From Thermoleophilia bacterium (GTDB taxonomy: Bacteria; Actinomycetota; Thermoleophilia; BMS3ABIN01): DNA of 43,652 nt. The notes beneath the pieces are model-generated. The model saw only the letters and a program-made list of their open reading frames with translations. It made no database searches and was not told the DNA's origin. The position numbers were made by a program, and so were the translations under genes. Shown piece after piece: positions 1-7,305 of the stretch; the stretch's first letter is position 1, and every line of letters begins with the position of its first letter. The DNA lies in contig JACWAM010000120.1 of assembly GCA_014874265.1 (NCBI GenBank), positions 1 through 43,652 of the forward strand, in the 5' to 3' direction.

Positions 1-57
1 ATCTTCCTCCGTTTTGTACATCTCCATAAATTCCATGAGTGTCTTGGGGCCGATCAT
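1..57 (-). CDS. 5' end of an unidentified minus-strand gene (partial)
   Basis: Read on the minus strand, an ATG at 57-55 opens a frame of 19 codons (begins MIGPKTLMEFMEMYK) that runs off the left edge without a stop. A near-perfect Shine-Dalgarno, CAGGAGGTAT (plus-strand 61-70), stands just upstream of it, which is the main evidence that this is a real gene start. It is divergent from everything else in the window. The visible residues are too few to assign a family. It is missing from the ORF track because it is short and truncated. Confidence 0.7.
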   Translation of the reverse strand, partial: MIGPKTLMEFMEMYKTEED

Positions 58-152
58 GAGATACCTCCTGTTTTTGTTTACTAACAGAAGATATCAGCCG
101 GTTCGGACGGAACCTGAACGAGTTGTATGATCAGTTAGAAAATTGTTTAGAG

Positions 153-181
153 ATTACTCTGTTTTTGGAATTTTTTATAAT
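153..181 (+). promoter_or_regulatory. candidate promoter (-10 TATAAT) for the first + strand gene
   Basis: The divergent intergenic region is AT-rich and carries a perfect TATAAT at 176-181. No convincing -35 hexamer lies 16-18 bases upstream (the best is ATTACT at 153-158). It lies about 50 bases before the ATG at 234, a reasonable position for the promoter of the MTH938-like gene and possibly the genes that follow. Confidence 0.4.
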
Positions 182-200
182 CGGGTCTATTTCGTGAGAT

Positions 201-220
201 TTACTTTGAACCTGGAACTT
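201..220. repeat. dispersed short repeat, copy 1 (TTCCAGGTTCAAAGT family)
   Basis: Positions 203-217 read ACTTTGAACCTGGAA, the exact reverse complement of the 15-mer TTCCAGGTTCAAAGT found at 37109-37123 at the end of the xerC/D gene. A related doubled form occurs at 29650-29685. This copy lies just upstream of the first gene's start. Confidence 0.6.
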
Positions 221-233
221 GTGGGTTAGCAAT

Positions 234-575
234 ATGCGTATCGACAGCTATACGTTTGGTCAGATCGTCATCGACGGACAGAAGTTCACCAAAGACGTCA
301 TCATCTTCCCGGACCGTGTTTTCAGTCCCTGGTGGCGGCGGGAGGGGCATGGCCTGCATCCGGCGGACCTGGAAGATGTCTTTAAAGCGGCTCCCGGCAG
401 GGTCATCATCGGCACGGGCGCATCCGGCATGATGAAAGTGCCGAGCTCCACTATCATTTTTCTGGAGGAAAAGGGAATTGATGTCTGGACCGGCCTCACG
501 GATGCGGCGGTTGCGGCTTTCAATGAGGAGACTTCCGGAAAATCCGTGATTGCCGCGCTCCACCTTACCTGTTAA
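234..575 (+). CDS. MTH938/NDUFAF3-like (DUF498) domain protein
   Basis: A 113-residue single-domain protein of the MTH938 (DUF498, PF04430) family, whose eukaryotic relative NDUFAF3 helps assemble respiratory complex I; the bacterial role is not established. Visible family marks are the opening SYTFGQIVIDG, the DVIIFPDRV strand, the WWRREGH segment, the IIGTGASG loop, and the C-terminal AFNEETSGKSVIAALHLTC. The length fits the whole family. I prefer the ATG at 234 over the track's TTG at 219, because the family consensus begins at this point and the earlier start lies inside a repeat. The acetyltransferase gene follows after 38 bases, so the two may be co-transcribed. The family call is firm; the molecular function is unknown. 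Confidence 0.85.
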   Translation: MRIDSYTFGQIVIDGQKFTKDVIIFPDRVFSPWWRREGHGLHPADLEDVFKAAPGRVIIGTGASGMMKVPSSTIIFLEEKGIDVWTGLTDAAVAAFNEETSGKSVIAALHLTC

Positions 576-613
576 GCCCAAGCCGTGAACTTCCCAAGGG
601 AAAAACTCTAAGC

Positions 614-1099
614 ATGCCGGAGCCGTTCATCGATTCTCCCGCTGCAGACCTGAGCGTTCGGCGCCTCACCAGGCTGGACCGGCAGCTGCTTCTCGACCTG
701 GAACTTTACGGGCGCCGGTCACTGGGTGAGGCGGCGCTGGACCGGTGGCTGCTGCCGGTGGCGGCCGCTTTTGGTTTTCTGTTCGTGGGCTGCGTGAACC
801 GGGTGTTTGTCGGGTCGGCGCAAATATTTGGCTGCGCGGAAGCCGGCGATCTTTATATGGACGGGTTCTTCATCAGGGAGGAGCAGCGCCGCCGCGGTTA
901 CGGCGGGGCCTTGCTGGGCGCCGTTAAACGGTTGCTGCCACCGCGGGAGCGCCTGCTGGCAACGGCGGATCCCATGAACGCGGCGGCCGTAGCACTGTAC
1001 CAGTCCGCTGATTTCCATGAAGTTGACATCCTTCCTGATTTTTACGGTAGCGGGCGGGACCGGCTCCTACTTGCCATCCGGCTGGACGGGACTGGATGA
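614..1099 (+). CDS. GNAT-family N-acetyltransferase
   Basis: A 161-residue GCN5-related N-acetyltransferase, predicted to move an acetyl group from acetyl-CoA to an amine. The acetyl-CoA pyrophosphate-binding motif A is visible as DGFFIREEQRRRGYGGALLGAVKRLL (about residues 77-103), with the RRGYGGALL core. It is followed by the usual PMNAAAVALYQSADFHEV segment (motif B), in which a late Tyr serves as general acid in many family members. The substrate cannot be told from sequence. Its stop overlaps the era start in an ATGA, so the two genes are translationally coupled. It could be RimI-like, but it lacks close similarity to RimI. Confidence 0.8.
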   Translation: MPEPFIDSPAADLSVRRLTRLDRQLLLDLELYGRRSLGEAALDRWLLPVAAAFGFLFVGCVNRVFVGSAQIFGCAEAGDLYMDGFFIREEQRRRGYGGALLGAVKRLLPPRERLLATADPMNAAAVALYQSADFHEVDILPDFYGSGRDRLLLAIRLDGTG

Positions 1100-2007
1100 C
1101 GGCCGGAGAGGAAGGGGCTTCGGGGTTTTTCCGGTCCGGATTTGTGGCAGTGGTTGGCCGGCCAAATGTGGGGAAATCGACCCTGGTGAACGCGCTTGTC
1201 GGCCGGAAGGTGGCGATCGTATCACCGACGCCGCAGACAACGCGCAACCGGATCGCCGGCATTGTCAATCTACCCGGCTGCCAACTGGTTCTGATCGATC
1301 TGCCCGGTTTTCAGAAGCCCCGAGATCTGATGACGGAGCGGATGCAGTCAGCGGTGAATAACACTTTGCGAGAGGTTGACCTAGTGCTGCTGGTCTTAAG
1401 CGCCGCCGAAGCTATCGGCGCCGGGGACAGGTTCATCGCCATCCAGGCGCAGGCAGTCAAGACTCCCGTGATCGCCGCGCTTAACAAGATTGATCTGGTG
1501 ACGAAAAGAAGTCTGCTGCCCCTGATGCGGTCTGCAGCGTCGCTGGGGGAGCTCGCCGAGATAATTCCCGTTTCGGCGGCCCGGGGGGAAGGACTGGAAG
1601 ACCTGCTTGGTGAGATGGCTGTCCGCATGCCGGAGGGCCCGGAGTATTTTCCTCCTGATGTGGTAACTGATCAACCGGAAAAGATGCTGGCCGGTGAGCT
1701 CGTTCGCGAGCAGGCGGTTCGCCTTACCCGGGAAGAGGTGCCACATTCGCTGGCGGTGCGGGTCCTGACCCTGAAACCGCGAAAAAATGGAGATCTGATC
1801 GATATGACCGCGGAGGTCATCGTCGAGCGGGAATCGCAGAAGGGCATAGTAATCGGTCGCGGCGGGAAGAAGATCAAAAAGATCGGCGCCCGGGCCCGGG
1901 TGGAGATTGAGGCGCTCTTGGGAAGCCCGGTCTTCCTCGACCTGCGCGTGCGGGTAATGAAAAAATGGCGCGACGATGAACGGGCGCTTGGAGATCTGGG
2001 TCTGTAA
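1096..2007 (+). CDS. era: GTPase Era
   Basis: A ribosome-associated GTPase for 30S maturation that binds the 3' end of 16S rRNA, 303 residues, the usual Era length. The G1/P-loop is GRPNVGKST (about 21-29), the effector region has TPQTTRNRI, G3 is DLPG, and G4 is NKID. The C-terminal KH domain carries IGRGGKKIKKIG as its GxxG RNA-binding loop (about 253-264). It overlaps the upstream acetyltransferase gene by 4 bases. In many Gram-positive genomes era is followed by recO; here a repeat-bearing gap and deoC follow instead. The assignment is very secure. Confidence 0.97.
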   Translation: MTAGEEGASGFFRSGFVAVVGRPNVGKSTLVNALVGRKVAIVSPTPQTTRNRIAGIVNLPGCQLVLIDLPGFQKPRDLMTERMQSAVNNTLREVDLVLLVLSAAEAIGAGDRFIAIQAQAVKTPVIAALNKIDLVTKRSLLPLMRSAASLGELAEIIPVSAARGEGLEDLLGEMAVRMPEGPEYFPPDVVTDQPEKMLAGELVREQAVRLTREEVPHSLAVRVLTLKPRKNGDLIDMTAEVIVERESQKGIVIGRGGKKIKKIGARARVEIEALLGSPVFLDLRVRVMKKWRDDERALGDLGL

Positions 2008-2023
2008 ACATTTTAAATTGGCG

Positions 2024-2065
2024 CCTTGCAGCCGCTCTTTTTGATATAATTGCGCCTCTGCAAGG
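2024..2065 (+). promoter_or_regulatory. probable deoC promoter: extended -10 inside an inverted repeat
   Basis: TGATATAAT at 2042-2050 is an extended -10 element (TGn-TATAAT). It lies between two arms of a perfect 8-base inverted repeat, CCTTGCAG (2024-2031) and CTGCAAGG (2058-2065). The arms bracket the -10 and the expected start of transcription (about 2057), an arrangement typical of an operator. No good -35 is present, as expected for an extended -10 promoter. Confidence 0.5.
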
Positions 2066-2072
2066 AAGTTGA

Positions 2073-2117
2073 TTGGCTCAGGCAATTGTCATCCTGAGCC
2101 AAAAGGCGAAGGATATC
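2073..2117. repeat. hairpin within a TGTCATCCTGAG-type dispersed repeat
   Basis: TTGGCTCAGG (2073-2082) and CCTGAGCCAA (2093-2102) form a perfect 10-bp stem with a 10-base loop. The right arm belongs to TGTCATCCTGAGCCAAAAGGCGAAGGATAT, a form of the TGTCATYCYGAG...GAAGGATCT intergenic repeat seen in many bacterial genomes. It lies in the deoC leader. No U-run follows, so it is not an intrinsic terminator. Confidence 0.55.
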
Positions 2118-2195
2118 TGGCGAATGTTATTCACTTGAGGCACGGCCGTTTGTGCCTGCCTGCGGCTACTATGGCAACAACGGGAGAATCTGTCT

Positions 2196-2897
2196 ATGGC
2201 CTTGAGAGTAGAAGAGTTGGCGAAGACCATCGATCACACGCTGTTAAAAGCGGATGCGACCCGCAGTGACATTGAGCGGCTGTGCGAGGAGGCGCGCCAG
2301 TATCATTTTGCCTGTGTGGTTGTGTTCCCCTGCTATGTGCCGCTGGCGTCAACGCTGCTTAAGAGCCACGACGTCAAGGTCTGCACGGTGGTGTCGTTTC
2401 CATTCGGCGGCGATACGACCATCACCAAGGTGCGAGCCGCCGAAAACGCTGTTGGCAGCGGCGCTGATGAAGTCGAGTTCGTGATCAACATCGGCGCCAT
2501 GCTTTCCGGCAATTTCCGCCTGGTCCGGGACGAGATCGCCTCGGTTGTCCGGGTGGTGCGGATGAAAAGCGTCAACGTGGGGAAGGGGCTGGTGCTGGTC
2601 AAGGTAATCCTGGAGACGGCCTACCTGAACAAGAAGCTGAAAAAGCTGGCCTGCCGCATGATTGAGGAAGGCGGCGCCGATTTTGTCAAGACATCAACCG
2701 GATACGGGCCCGAAGGCGCCACCGTCGCCGACATCGAGCTGCTCAGGGACGAACTGTCGGAGAATATTGGCGTCAAGGCTTCTGGCGGCATTCTCACCGC
2801 CGATGATGCCGAGACGATGATCAATGCCGGGTCCGCCCGCCTGGGCACCAGCCATGCGGTTGACATCATGAACGAGTTTTTGGAAACCAAGGAATAA
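2196..2897 (+). CDS. deoC: deoxyribose-phosphate aldolase
   Basis: A class I aldolase that splits 2-deoxyribose-5-phosphate into glyceraldehyde-3-phosphate and acetaldehyde. It is 233 residues, near the usual 215-260. The Schiff-base lysine lies in DFVKTSTGYG and the second active-site lysine in NIGVKASGGI. The VCTVVSFPFGG strand and the N-terminal TIDHTLLKADAT segment are also typical. It finishes the pathway begun by the nucleoside phosphorylase and DeoB encoded 35 kb away in this window. The start at 2196 follows GGGAGAATCTGTCT; a monocistronic transcript from the extended -10 upstream looks likely. Confidence 0.96.
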   Translation: MALRVEELAKTIDHTLLKADATRSDIERLCEEARQYHFACVVVFPCYVPLASTLLKSHDVKVCTVVSFPFGGDTTITKVRAAENAVGSGADEVEFVINIGAMLSGNFRLVRDEIASVVRVVRMKSVNVGKGLVLVKVILETAYLNKKLKKLACRMIEEGGADFVKTSTGYGPEGATVADIELLRDELSENIGVKASGGILTADDAETMINAGSARLGTSHAVDIMNEFLETKE

Positions 2898-2912
2898 CCA
2901 ACCAATACGCAA

Positions 2913-2943
2913 TCCGGCTTTTTTTTCCTTATTTCTAGCCGGA
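2913..2943. repeat. inverted repeat downstream of deoC
   Basis: TCCGGCT (2913-2919) and AGCCGGA (2937-2943) form a perfect 7-bp inverted repeat whose 17-base loop begins with a T8 tract (2919-2926, sharing one base with the left arm). The T-run is inside the loop rather than after the stem, so this is not a standard intrinsic terminator, though it may mark the end of the deoC transcript. Confidence 0.4.
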
Positions 2944-3044
2944 ACAACTCTTTTCAACTACTTTCTCCGCCCGGATTATTTTTTCGCAAACGGGGAAAAA
3001 TCATGCCATGGCTTTGAAACACTGGAATTGCAGGGGGAGAGGTC

Positions 3045-3329
3045 ATGATTGGATTAGGAACTCTGTTTAAGAAAAATATTTCCAACTGGGAAGCTGACAA
3101 CGATCCTTTGGGTGAGAGCCTGGAAGGCATTGCCTCCGTGCGTTCAGCTGACGGCCGGCGAGAGATAAGACCGCGTCTTTACCAGGATACTTGCGGACGG
3201 TGCGGCCGCACGATCCTCACGGGTGAGCGGACGGAAGTTTTCGCGGAGAAAGAGGACGTCCACAGGCGCTTTGTAGTTTGCTCACATTGCCGGCCGCAGA
3301 CACTCAAGGATGGCTTCTTGAAGCTGTAA
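3045..3329 (+). CDS. small zinc-ribbon protein, function unknown
   Basis: A 94-residue protein with a good ribosome-binding site (GGGGAGAGG) before the ATG. Two CxxC pairs, CGRCGR and CSHCRP, lie about 30 residues apart in the C-terminal half, with an intervening acidic and basic segment. This is the layout of a zinc ribbon or treble clef and suggests one structural zinc. The N-terminal half (LFKKNISNWEADNDPLGESLEGIASVRS) shows no known domain. It stands alone between deoC and hisIE, with 147- and 182-base gaps. A nucleic-acid or protein-binding role is a guess from the fold type; I do not recognise the family. Confidence 0.65.
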   Translation: MIGLGTLFKKNISNWEADNDPLGESLEGIASVRSADGRREIRPRLYQDTCGRCGRTILTGERTEVFAEKEDVHRRFVVCSHCRPQTLKDGFLKL

Positions 3330-3388
3330 GGCTGGAAGGATTTGCGCGGGTTACTCAATCGGTTAAATTTCCTGCCGTGCTCAGCAGG

Positions 3389-3430
3389 ATCATTCTGAGC
3401 GGCGCCGGCATGGATGCTTCATTCCAGGCA
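3389..3430. repeat. degenerate TCATTCTGAG-type repeat relic
   Basis: GGATCATTCTGAGC and the nearby GGATGCTTCATTCC look like worn arms of the TGTCATYCYGAG...GGATGA repeat found more clearly at 2087 and 17192. The similarity is short, so this copy is tentative. Confidence 0.3.
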
Positions 3431-3476
3431 TCGCAGCCAATCTAAACCCTCGCTGACATGATCAGGATTGCCTGAG

Positions 3477-3514
3477 TTGTACGGTCAGTATTCTTTTTGT
3501 AGAATCCTGCTGTG
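3477..3514 (+). promoter_or_regulatory. hisIE promoter, apparently giving a leaderless mRNA
   Basis: TTGTAC (3477-3482), a 17-base spacer and TAGAAT (3500-3505) form a good vegetative promoter. The hisIE GTG begins 6 bases after the -10 (3512), which is where transcription should start. There is no Shine-Dalgarno before the GTG. Together this predicts an mRNA that begins with its start codon, a mode common in Actinomycetota. Confidence 0.6.
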
Positions 3515-4141
3515 CCCGACCTCATCCCCATAGAAGATCTCACTTTCGACGAGCGGGACTTGATCCCGGCGATAGTGCAGGACTGGTTCACGGGCGAAGT
3601 GCTGATGCAGGCTTACATGAACCGGGATTCGCTTAAGCTTACCATCGACACCGGCAGAACCTGGTTCTGGAGCCGCTCGCGCCGGAAGCTGTGGAATAAA
3701 GGCGAGACCAGCGGCCACTTCCAGTTTGTCAAGTCGATCCGTTATGACTGCGATCTTGATACCCTGCTGATTCTGGCTGAGCAGCGCGGCGTCGCCTGCC
3801 ACACCGGCGAGCATACCTGCTTTCACCGGTCTCTGGACGGGTCGCCGCTTAAGCCGGCGGTATACGAAACGCTGTCCCGCCTCTACGATTTGATTGAGGA
3901 GCGGAAACGTTTGATGCCGCCCGGCTCATACGCCACCAGCTTGTTTGAAAAGGGAACGGATGCGATTTTAAGCAAGGTTGACGAAGAGGCCTCTGAGCTG
4001 ATCGCCGCCGCAGCCGGCGGCGACAGGGAGGAGATTGTTTACGAGGCAGCCGATTTGTTCTATCATCTGGAAGTCCTGATGGTGGACCGCGGCGTTACCT
4101 TCACAGAAGTGCTCGAGGAGCTGCTGAGCCGATGGAAGTGA
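3512..4141 (+). CDS. hisIE: bifunctional phosphoribosyl-AMP cyclohydrolase / phosphoribosyl-ATP diphosphatase
   Basis: It carries out steps 2 and 3 of histidine synthesis: hydrolysis of PR-ATP to PR-AMP, then opening of the adenine ring. The 209 residues hold a HisI domain (about 1-110) with [10 protein letters not shown], the DCDLDTLL metal site and the [10 protein letters not shown] zinc cysteines. A HisE domain follows (about 115-209), with the [18 protein letters not shown] helix and [13 protein letters not shown]. The GTG start at 3512 gives the normal N-terminus and lies at the predicted transcription start. It overlaps trpE by 10 bases, so this histidine gene heads the tryptophan operon. 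The other his genes are not in the window. Confidence 0.96.
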   Translation: MPDLIPIEDLTFDERDLIPAIVQDWFTGEVLMQAYMNRDSLKLTIDTGRTWFWSRSRRKLWNKGETSGHFQFVKSIRYDCDLDTLLILAEQRGVACHTGEHTCFHRSLDGSPLKPAVYETLSRLYDLIEERKRLMPPGSYATSLFEKGTDAILSKVDEEASELIAAAAGGDREEIVYEAADLFYHLEVLMVDRGVTFTEVLEELLSRWK

Positions 4142-5649
4142 CCGGGGCCGCCGCCGGACCTGGTCTCGAAATTCATCCTAGTCTGGATGAGGTTCGCTCC
4201 CTCTCCCGCCGGTATAATCATATTCCGGTTTACTACAGTTTCATCTCTGACCTGGAGACGCCGGTTTCAGCATTTCTGAAACTGGGCGCGCGGGAAAATT
4301 CCTTTCTGCTGGAGAGCGCCGAGCAGGGAGAGCGGATCGGCCGCTACTCGTTCCTCGGCTGCGACCCCCGGGCGGTAATTACTTTTCGGGACGACCTGCT
4401 CAAGGTTGTCGCCGGCGCCGGGATGACGGAATCGGCCTGCGACGATCCGTTTGCGTATATCGAAGAGTACCTGGCGCGCTTTCGGGCGCCTGAGCTCGAG
4501 GAGTTGCCGCCGTTTGTCGGCGGCGCCGTCGGCCTGTTCGGGTATGATCTGGTGCGCTGGGTAGAAGAGCTGCCGCCAGCGTCGCGCGATGAGCTGGGAC
4601 TGCCGGACATGGCGTTTCTTGTCACTGACTCGCTCGTGATTTTCGATCACTTGCGGCATACGGTGATCGTGCTGGCAAACGTTCTTGTCGAGGAAGGCGT
4701 TGACATTGAGACTGCTTATGATAACGCCTGCGGCCGCGTCCGGGAGCTGAGGCGGCTGCTGTCGCTGCCGCTGCCGGCGCCGGCCAGTCACCAGCGCCCG
4801 CCTTTGCCCGAGCCGGTTTCCAATTTTCGCCGGGATGATTTTGAAGCAGCGGTGGAGCGGATCAAGGAATACATTCGCGCCGGCGACGCTTTTCAGGTAG
4901 TGCCGTCCCAGCGGTTCCGGGTGCAAACCGGCGTTTCTCCTTTTGGCATCTACCGAGGTCTGAGAGCAATCAATCCATCGCCTTACATGTATTACATCAA
5001 TTTCGGCGAGTTCGCCTTGGTCGGCTCCTCGCCTGAGCCACTGATCAAGGTAACCCGGGGATGGGTGGAGACGCGGCCAATTGCGGGGACCAGGCCTCGC
5101 GGCGCCACTCCTGATGAGGACAAGCGGCTGGCGGCCGGCCTGCTTGCGGATGAAAAGGAGAGGGCGGAGCACATCATGCTCGTCGATCTGGGGCGCAACG
5201 ACCTCGGCCGTGTTTGCGTTCCCGGAACGGTTGATGTCGTTGACCTGATGCGGATCGAGTATTACTCACATGTGATGCACATTGTCTCCGTGGTCGTCGG
5301 CCGGCTCCGGGAAGGGCTGAAGGCCACGGACGCGCTGAAGGCCGCCTTCCCCGCTGGTACTGTCTCGGGGGCCCCGAAGATCCGGGCGATGGAGATTATC
5401 GATGAACTGGAGCCGGTCAAGCGCGGCTCCTACGCCGGCGCCATTGGCTACCTCAGCTTCAACGGCGATCTGGATACATGCATCTGCATCCGCACCATCG
5501 TGGTCAAGGCGGGCGCGGCTTACGTGCAGGCTGGCGGCGGCGTGGTGGCTGATTCAGTGCCCGCACGCGAATACGAGGAGTCGCTGAACAAGGCAGGCGC
5601 CCTGTTTGCCGCCATCAAGCTGGCGCAGGCGCAGCAGGAGTGGGAATGA
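4132..5649 (+). CDS. trpE: anthranilate synthase component I
   Basis: The chorismate-using subunit of anthranilate synthase, 505 residues. The N-terminal feedback-inhibition motif LLES occurs in [21 protein letters not shown]. The catalytic half has [19 protein letters not shown], the [19 protein letters not shown] signature, [20 protein letters not shown] and [12 protein letters not shown]. The [16 protein letters not shown] segment and the LLES site favour TrpE over PabB. The ATG at 4132 overlaps the hisIE end, and the stop overlaps the trpG start (ATGA), so translation is coupled throughout. Regulation by tryptophan at the enzyme is expected from LLES; no trp leader peptide or T-box was seen upstream. 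Confidence 0.96.
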   Translation: MEVTGAAAGPGLEIHPSLDEVRSLSRRYNHIPVYYSFISDLETPVSAFLKLGARENSFLLESAEQGERIGRYSFLGCDPRAVITFRDDLLKVVAGAGMTESACDDPFAYIEEYLARFRAPELEELPPFVGGAVGLFGYDLVRWVEELPPASRDELGLPDMAFLVTDSLVIFDHLRHTVIVLANVLVEEGVDIETAYDNACGRVRELRRLLSLPLPAPASHQRPPLPEPVSNFRRDDFEAAVERIKEYIRAGDAFQVVPSQRFRVQTGVSPFGIYRGLRAINPSPYMYYINFGEFALVGSSPEPLIKVTRGWVETRPIAGTRPRGATPDEDKRLAAGLLADEKERAEHIMLVDLGRNDLGRVCVPGTVDVVDLMRIEYYSHVMHIVSVVVGRLREGLKATDALKAAFPAGTVSGAPKIRAMEIIDELEPVKRGSYAGAIGYLSFNGDLDTCICIRTIVVKAGAAYVQAGGGVVADSVPAREYEESLNKAGALFAAIKLAQAQQEWE

Positions 5650-6245
5650 AAGACGGCCAGAAATATACGACGGCAAAAGTCTTAATCATTGACAATTACG
5701 ATTCTTTTACGTATAACCTCGTCCAGTTCCTGGGTGAGATCGGCGCCGAAATTGAAGTGCGCCGCAACGACAGGATCACAACCGGCGAGATCGAGCAGCG
5801 CGCCCCCAGCCATATCGTCATCTCGCCCGGTCCGTGCACGCCGGACGAGGCGGGCGTCTCGATGGAGGTGGTCAAGACCTTTGGCGGCCGGGTGCCCCTC
5901 CTGGGAGTATGCCTGGGCCATCAGGCAATCGGCCAGGTATTTGGCGGCGCCGTAATCAGGGGCGGCTTTCCGGTGCATGGCAAGGCATCGGAGATTTACC
6001 ATGATGGAAATACCATCTTTGCGGGAATCGAAAATCCGTTTACGGCGACGCGTTATCACTCGCTGGTGGTCGCCTCGCCTCTGCCGGAGGAGCTCGAAAT
6101 GAGCGCCTGGACCGAAGAGGGTGTCGTCATGGGTTTCAGGCACAGATCGCTCCCGGCCCTTGAGGGAGTGCAGTTTCATCCCGAAAGTATACTTACAGGC
6201 CCTGGTAAACAAATCCTAGGAAATTTTCTCAGGATGACCCTATAA
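5646..6245 (+). CDS. trpG: anthranilate synthase component II (glutamine amidotransferase)
   Basis: A class I glutamine amidotransferase of 199 residues that supplies ammonia to TrpE. It shows the N-terminal IIDNYDSFTYNLVQFLGE, the nucleophile elbow GVCLGHQAIGQVFGG with the catalytic Cys, the oxyanion-strand SPGPCTPDEAG, and VQFHPESI with the catalytic His and Glu. The ATG at 5646 (overlapping the trpE stop as ATGA) is preferred over the track's GTG at 5640. As in many bacteria without a separate pabA, it might also serve PabB, but its position beside trpE makes the trp role primary. Confidence 0.95.
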   Translation: MKDGQKYTTAKVLIIDNYDSFTYNLVQFLGEIGAEIEVRRNDRITTGEIEQRAPSHIVISPGPCTPDEAGVSMEVVKTFGGRVPLLGVCLGHQAIGQVFGGAVIRGGFPVHGKASEIYHDGNTIFAGIENPFTATRYHSLVVASPLPEELEMSAWTEEGVVMGFRHRSLPALEGVQFHPESILTGPGKQILGNFLRMTL

Positions 6246-6254
6246 ACCGTTCGC

Positions 6255-7283
6255 ATGCCCAATGACGTGCTGACATACGCTATCGACCGGCTTGCCGATG
6301 ACATCGACCTCAGCGAGTCGGAAGCAGAATCGGTCCTGGAACAGATCATGTCCGGAAACTCCAGCGAGGTGCAGACGGCCGGCTTCCTGATTGCGCTGCG
6401 CACCAAAGGGGAGACGGTAGAGGAGATCGTCGGGCTCGCCCGGACCATGCGGCGTTTCTCGCTCCGGGTAAGCGTGGCGGGATCGGAGGTGGTTGACACC
6501 TGCGGCACCGGCGGCGACAGGTCTCACAGCTTTAACATCTCCACCACCGCTGCTTTTGTGGTTGCCGGCGCCGAGGCCCGGGTGGCCAAGCATGGCAACC
6601 GCAGCGCCACCAGCCAGTGCGGCAGCGCCGACGTCCTGGAGGCTCTGGGAGCAAATCTGGAGCTTTCGCCAGAAGCCGCCGGCCGCTGTATCGAGCAGAC
6701 TGGAATTGGCTTCATGTTCGCACCGCTGCACCATCAGGCAATGAAGCATGTAATCCCGGTGCGGAAAGAACTGGCAGTTAGGACAATATTTAATTTTCTA
6801 GGTCCATTAACTAATCCCGCCGGAGCGGCCTTCCAGCTGATCGGCGTCTCCGATCCCAATTATTTGCGGCCGATAGCCAGCGCCCTGCAGCGGCTGGGGT
6901 GCCGCCACGGGCTGGTCGTCCACGGAAGCGACGGTCTGGATGAAATTACCGTGACCGGCCTGACGGAGGTCGTCGAGGTCACACCGGATGAGATCCGCGG
7001 TTACACGATAACGCCGGAGGATTTCGGGATTAACGGCGCTCCGGAGACGGGAATGCTTAAAGGTGGCACCGCCAAGGAAAACGCCGCCATCATCAGGAGC
7101 ATTCTCGCCGGAGAAACCGGCGTGCGGCGCAACATCGTCCTCATGAACGCCGGCGCCGCCCTGTATGCGGCGGGCGCAAGCAAGGATATCGGTGAGGGAA
7201 TCAGGCTGGCGGCGGCAAGCATTGACAGCGGCGCCGCCGGCAAGAAACTGGAAGCATTTATTGAGGCGACCCGTACAGCCTGA
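6255..7283 (+). CDS. trpD: anthranilate phosphoribosyltransferase
   Basis: It joins anthranilate to PRPP to give phosphoribosyl-anthranilate. The 342-residue protein matches the family length. The PRPP-binding glycine loop is VDTCGTGGDRSHSFNIST. VAKHGNRSATSQCGSADVLEALG carries the KHGNR signature, and PVRKELAVRTIFNFLGPLTNPA and GLDEITVTG are further family hallmarks. The N-terminal helical domain (LTYAIDRLADDIDLSESEAESVLEQIMSG) is intact. It begins 9 bases after trpG within the same operon. Confidence 0.96.
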   Translation: MPNDVLTYAIDRLADDIDLSESEAESVLEQIMSGNSSEVQTAGFLIALRTKGETVEEIVGLARTMRRFSLRVSVAGSEVVDTCGTGGDRSHSFNISTTAAFVVAGAEARVAKHGNRSATSQCGSADVLEALGANLELSPEAAGRCIEQTGIGFMFAPLHHQAMKHVIPVRKELAVRTIFNFLGPLTNPAGAAFQLIGVSDPNYLRPIASALQRLGCRHGLVVHGSDGLDEITVTGLTEVVEVTPDEIRGYTITPEDFGINGAPETGMLKGGTAKENAAIIRSILAGETGVRRNIVLMNAGAALYAAGASKDIGEGIRLAAASIDSGAAGKKLEAFIEATRTA

Positions 7284-7305
7284 GGCAGAAGAAAGAGTTA
7301 TTTTC

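Noticed and set aside
1396-2085. 229-codon minus-strand ORF opposite era
   Set aside because: Shadow of era; its translation is rich in Arg, Gln and His, typical of antisense reading of GC-rich genes.
2069-2269. 66-codon plus-strand ORF overlapping the deoC start
   Set aside because: It begins in the hairpin repeat and overlaps deoC in another frame.
4205-4216. TATAAT within the start of trpE
   Set aside because: It lies in well-conserved trpE coding sequence with no -35 and no downstream start that would need it.
4267-5172. 301-codon minus-strand ORF opposite trpE
   Set aside because: Antisense shadow of trpE; the translation has no domain and the plus-strand gene is certain.
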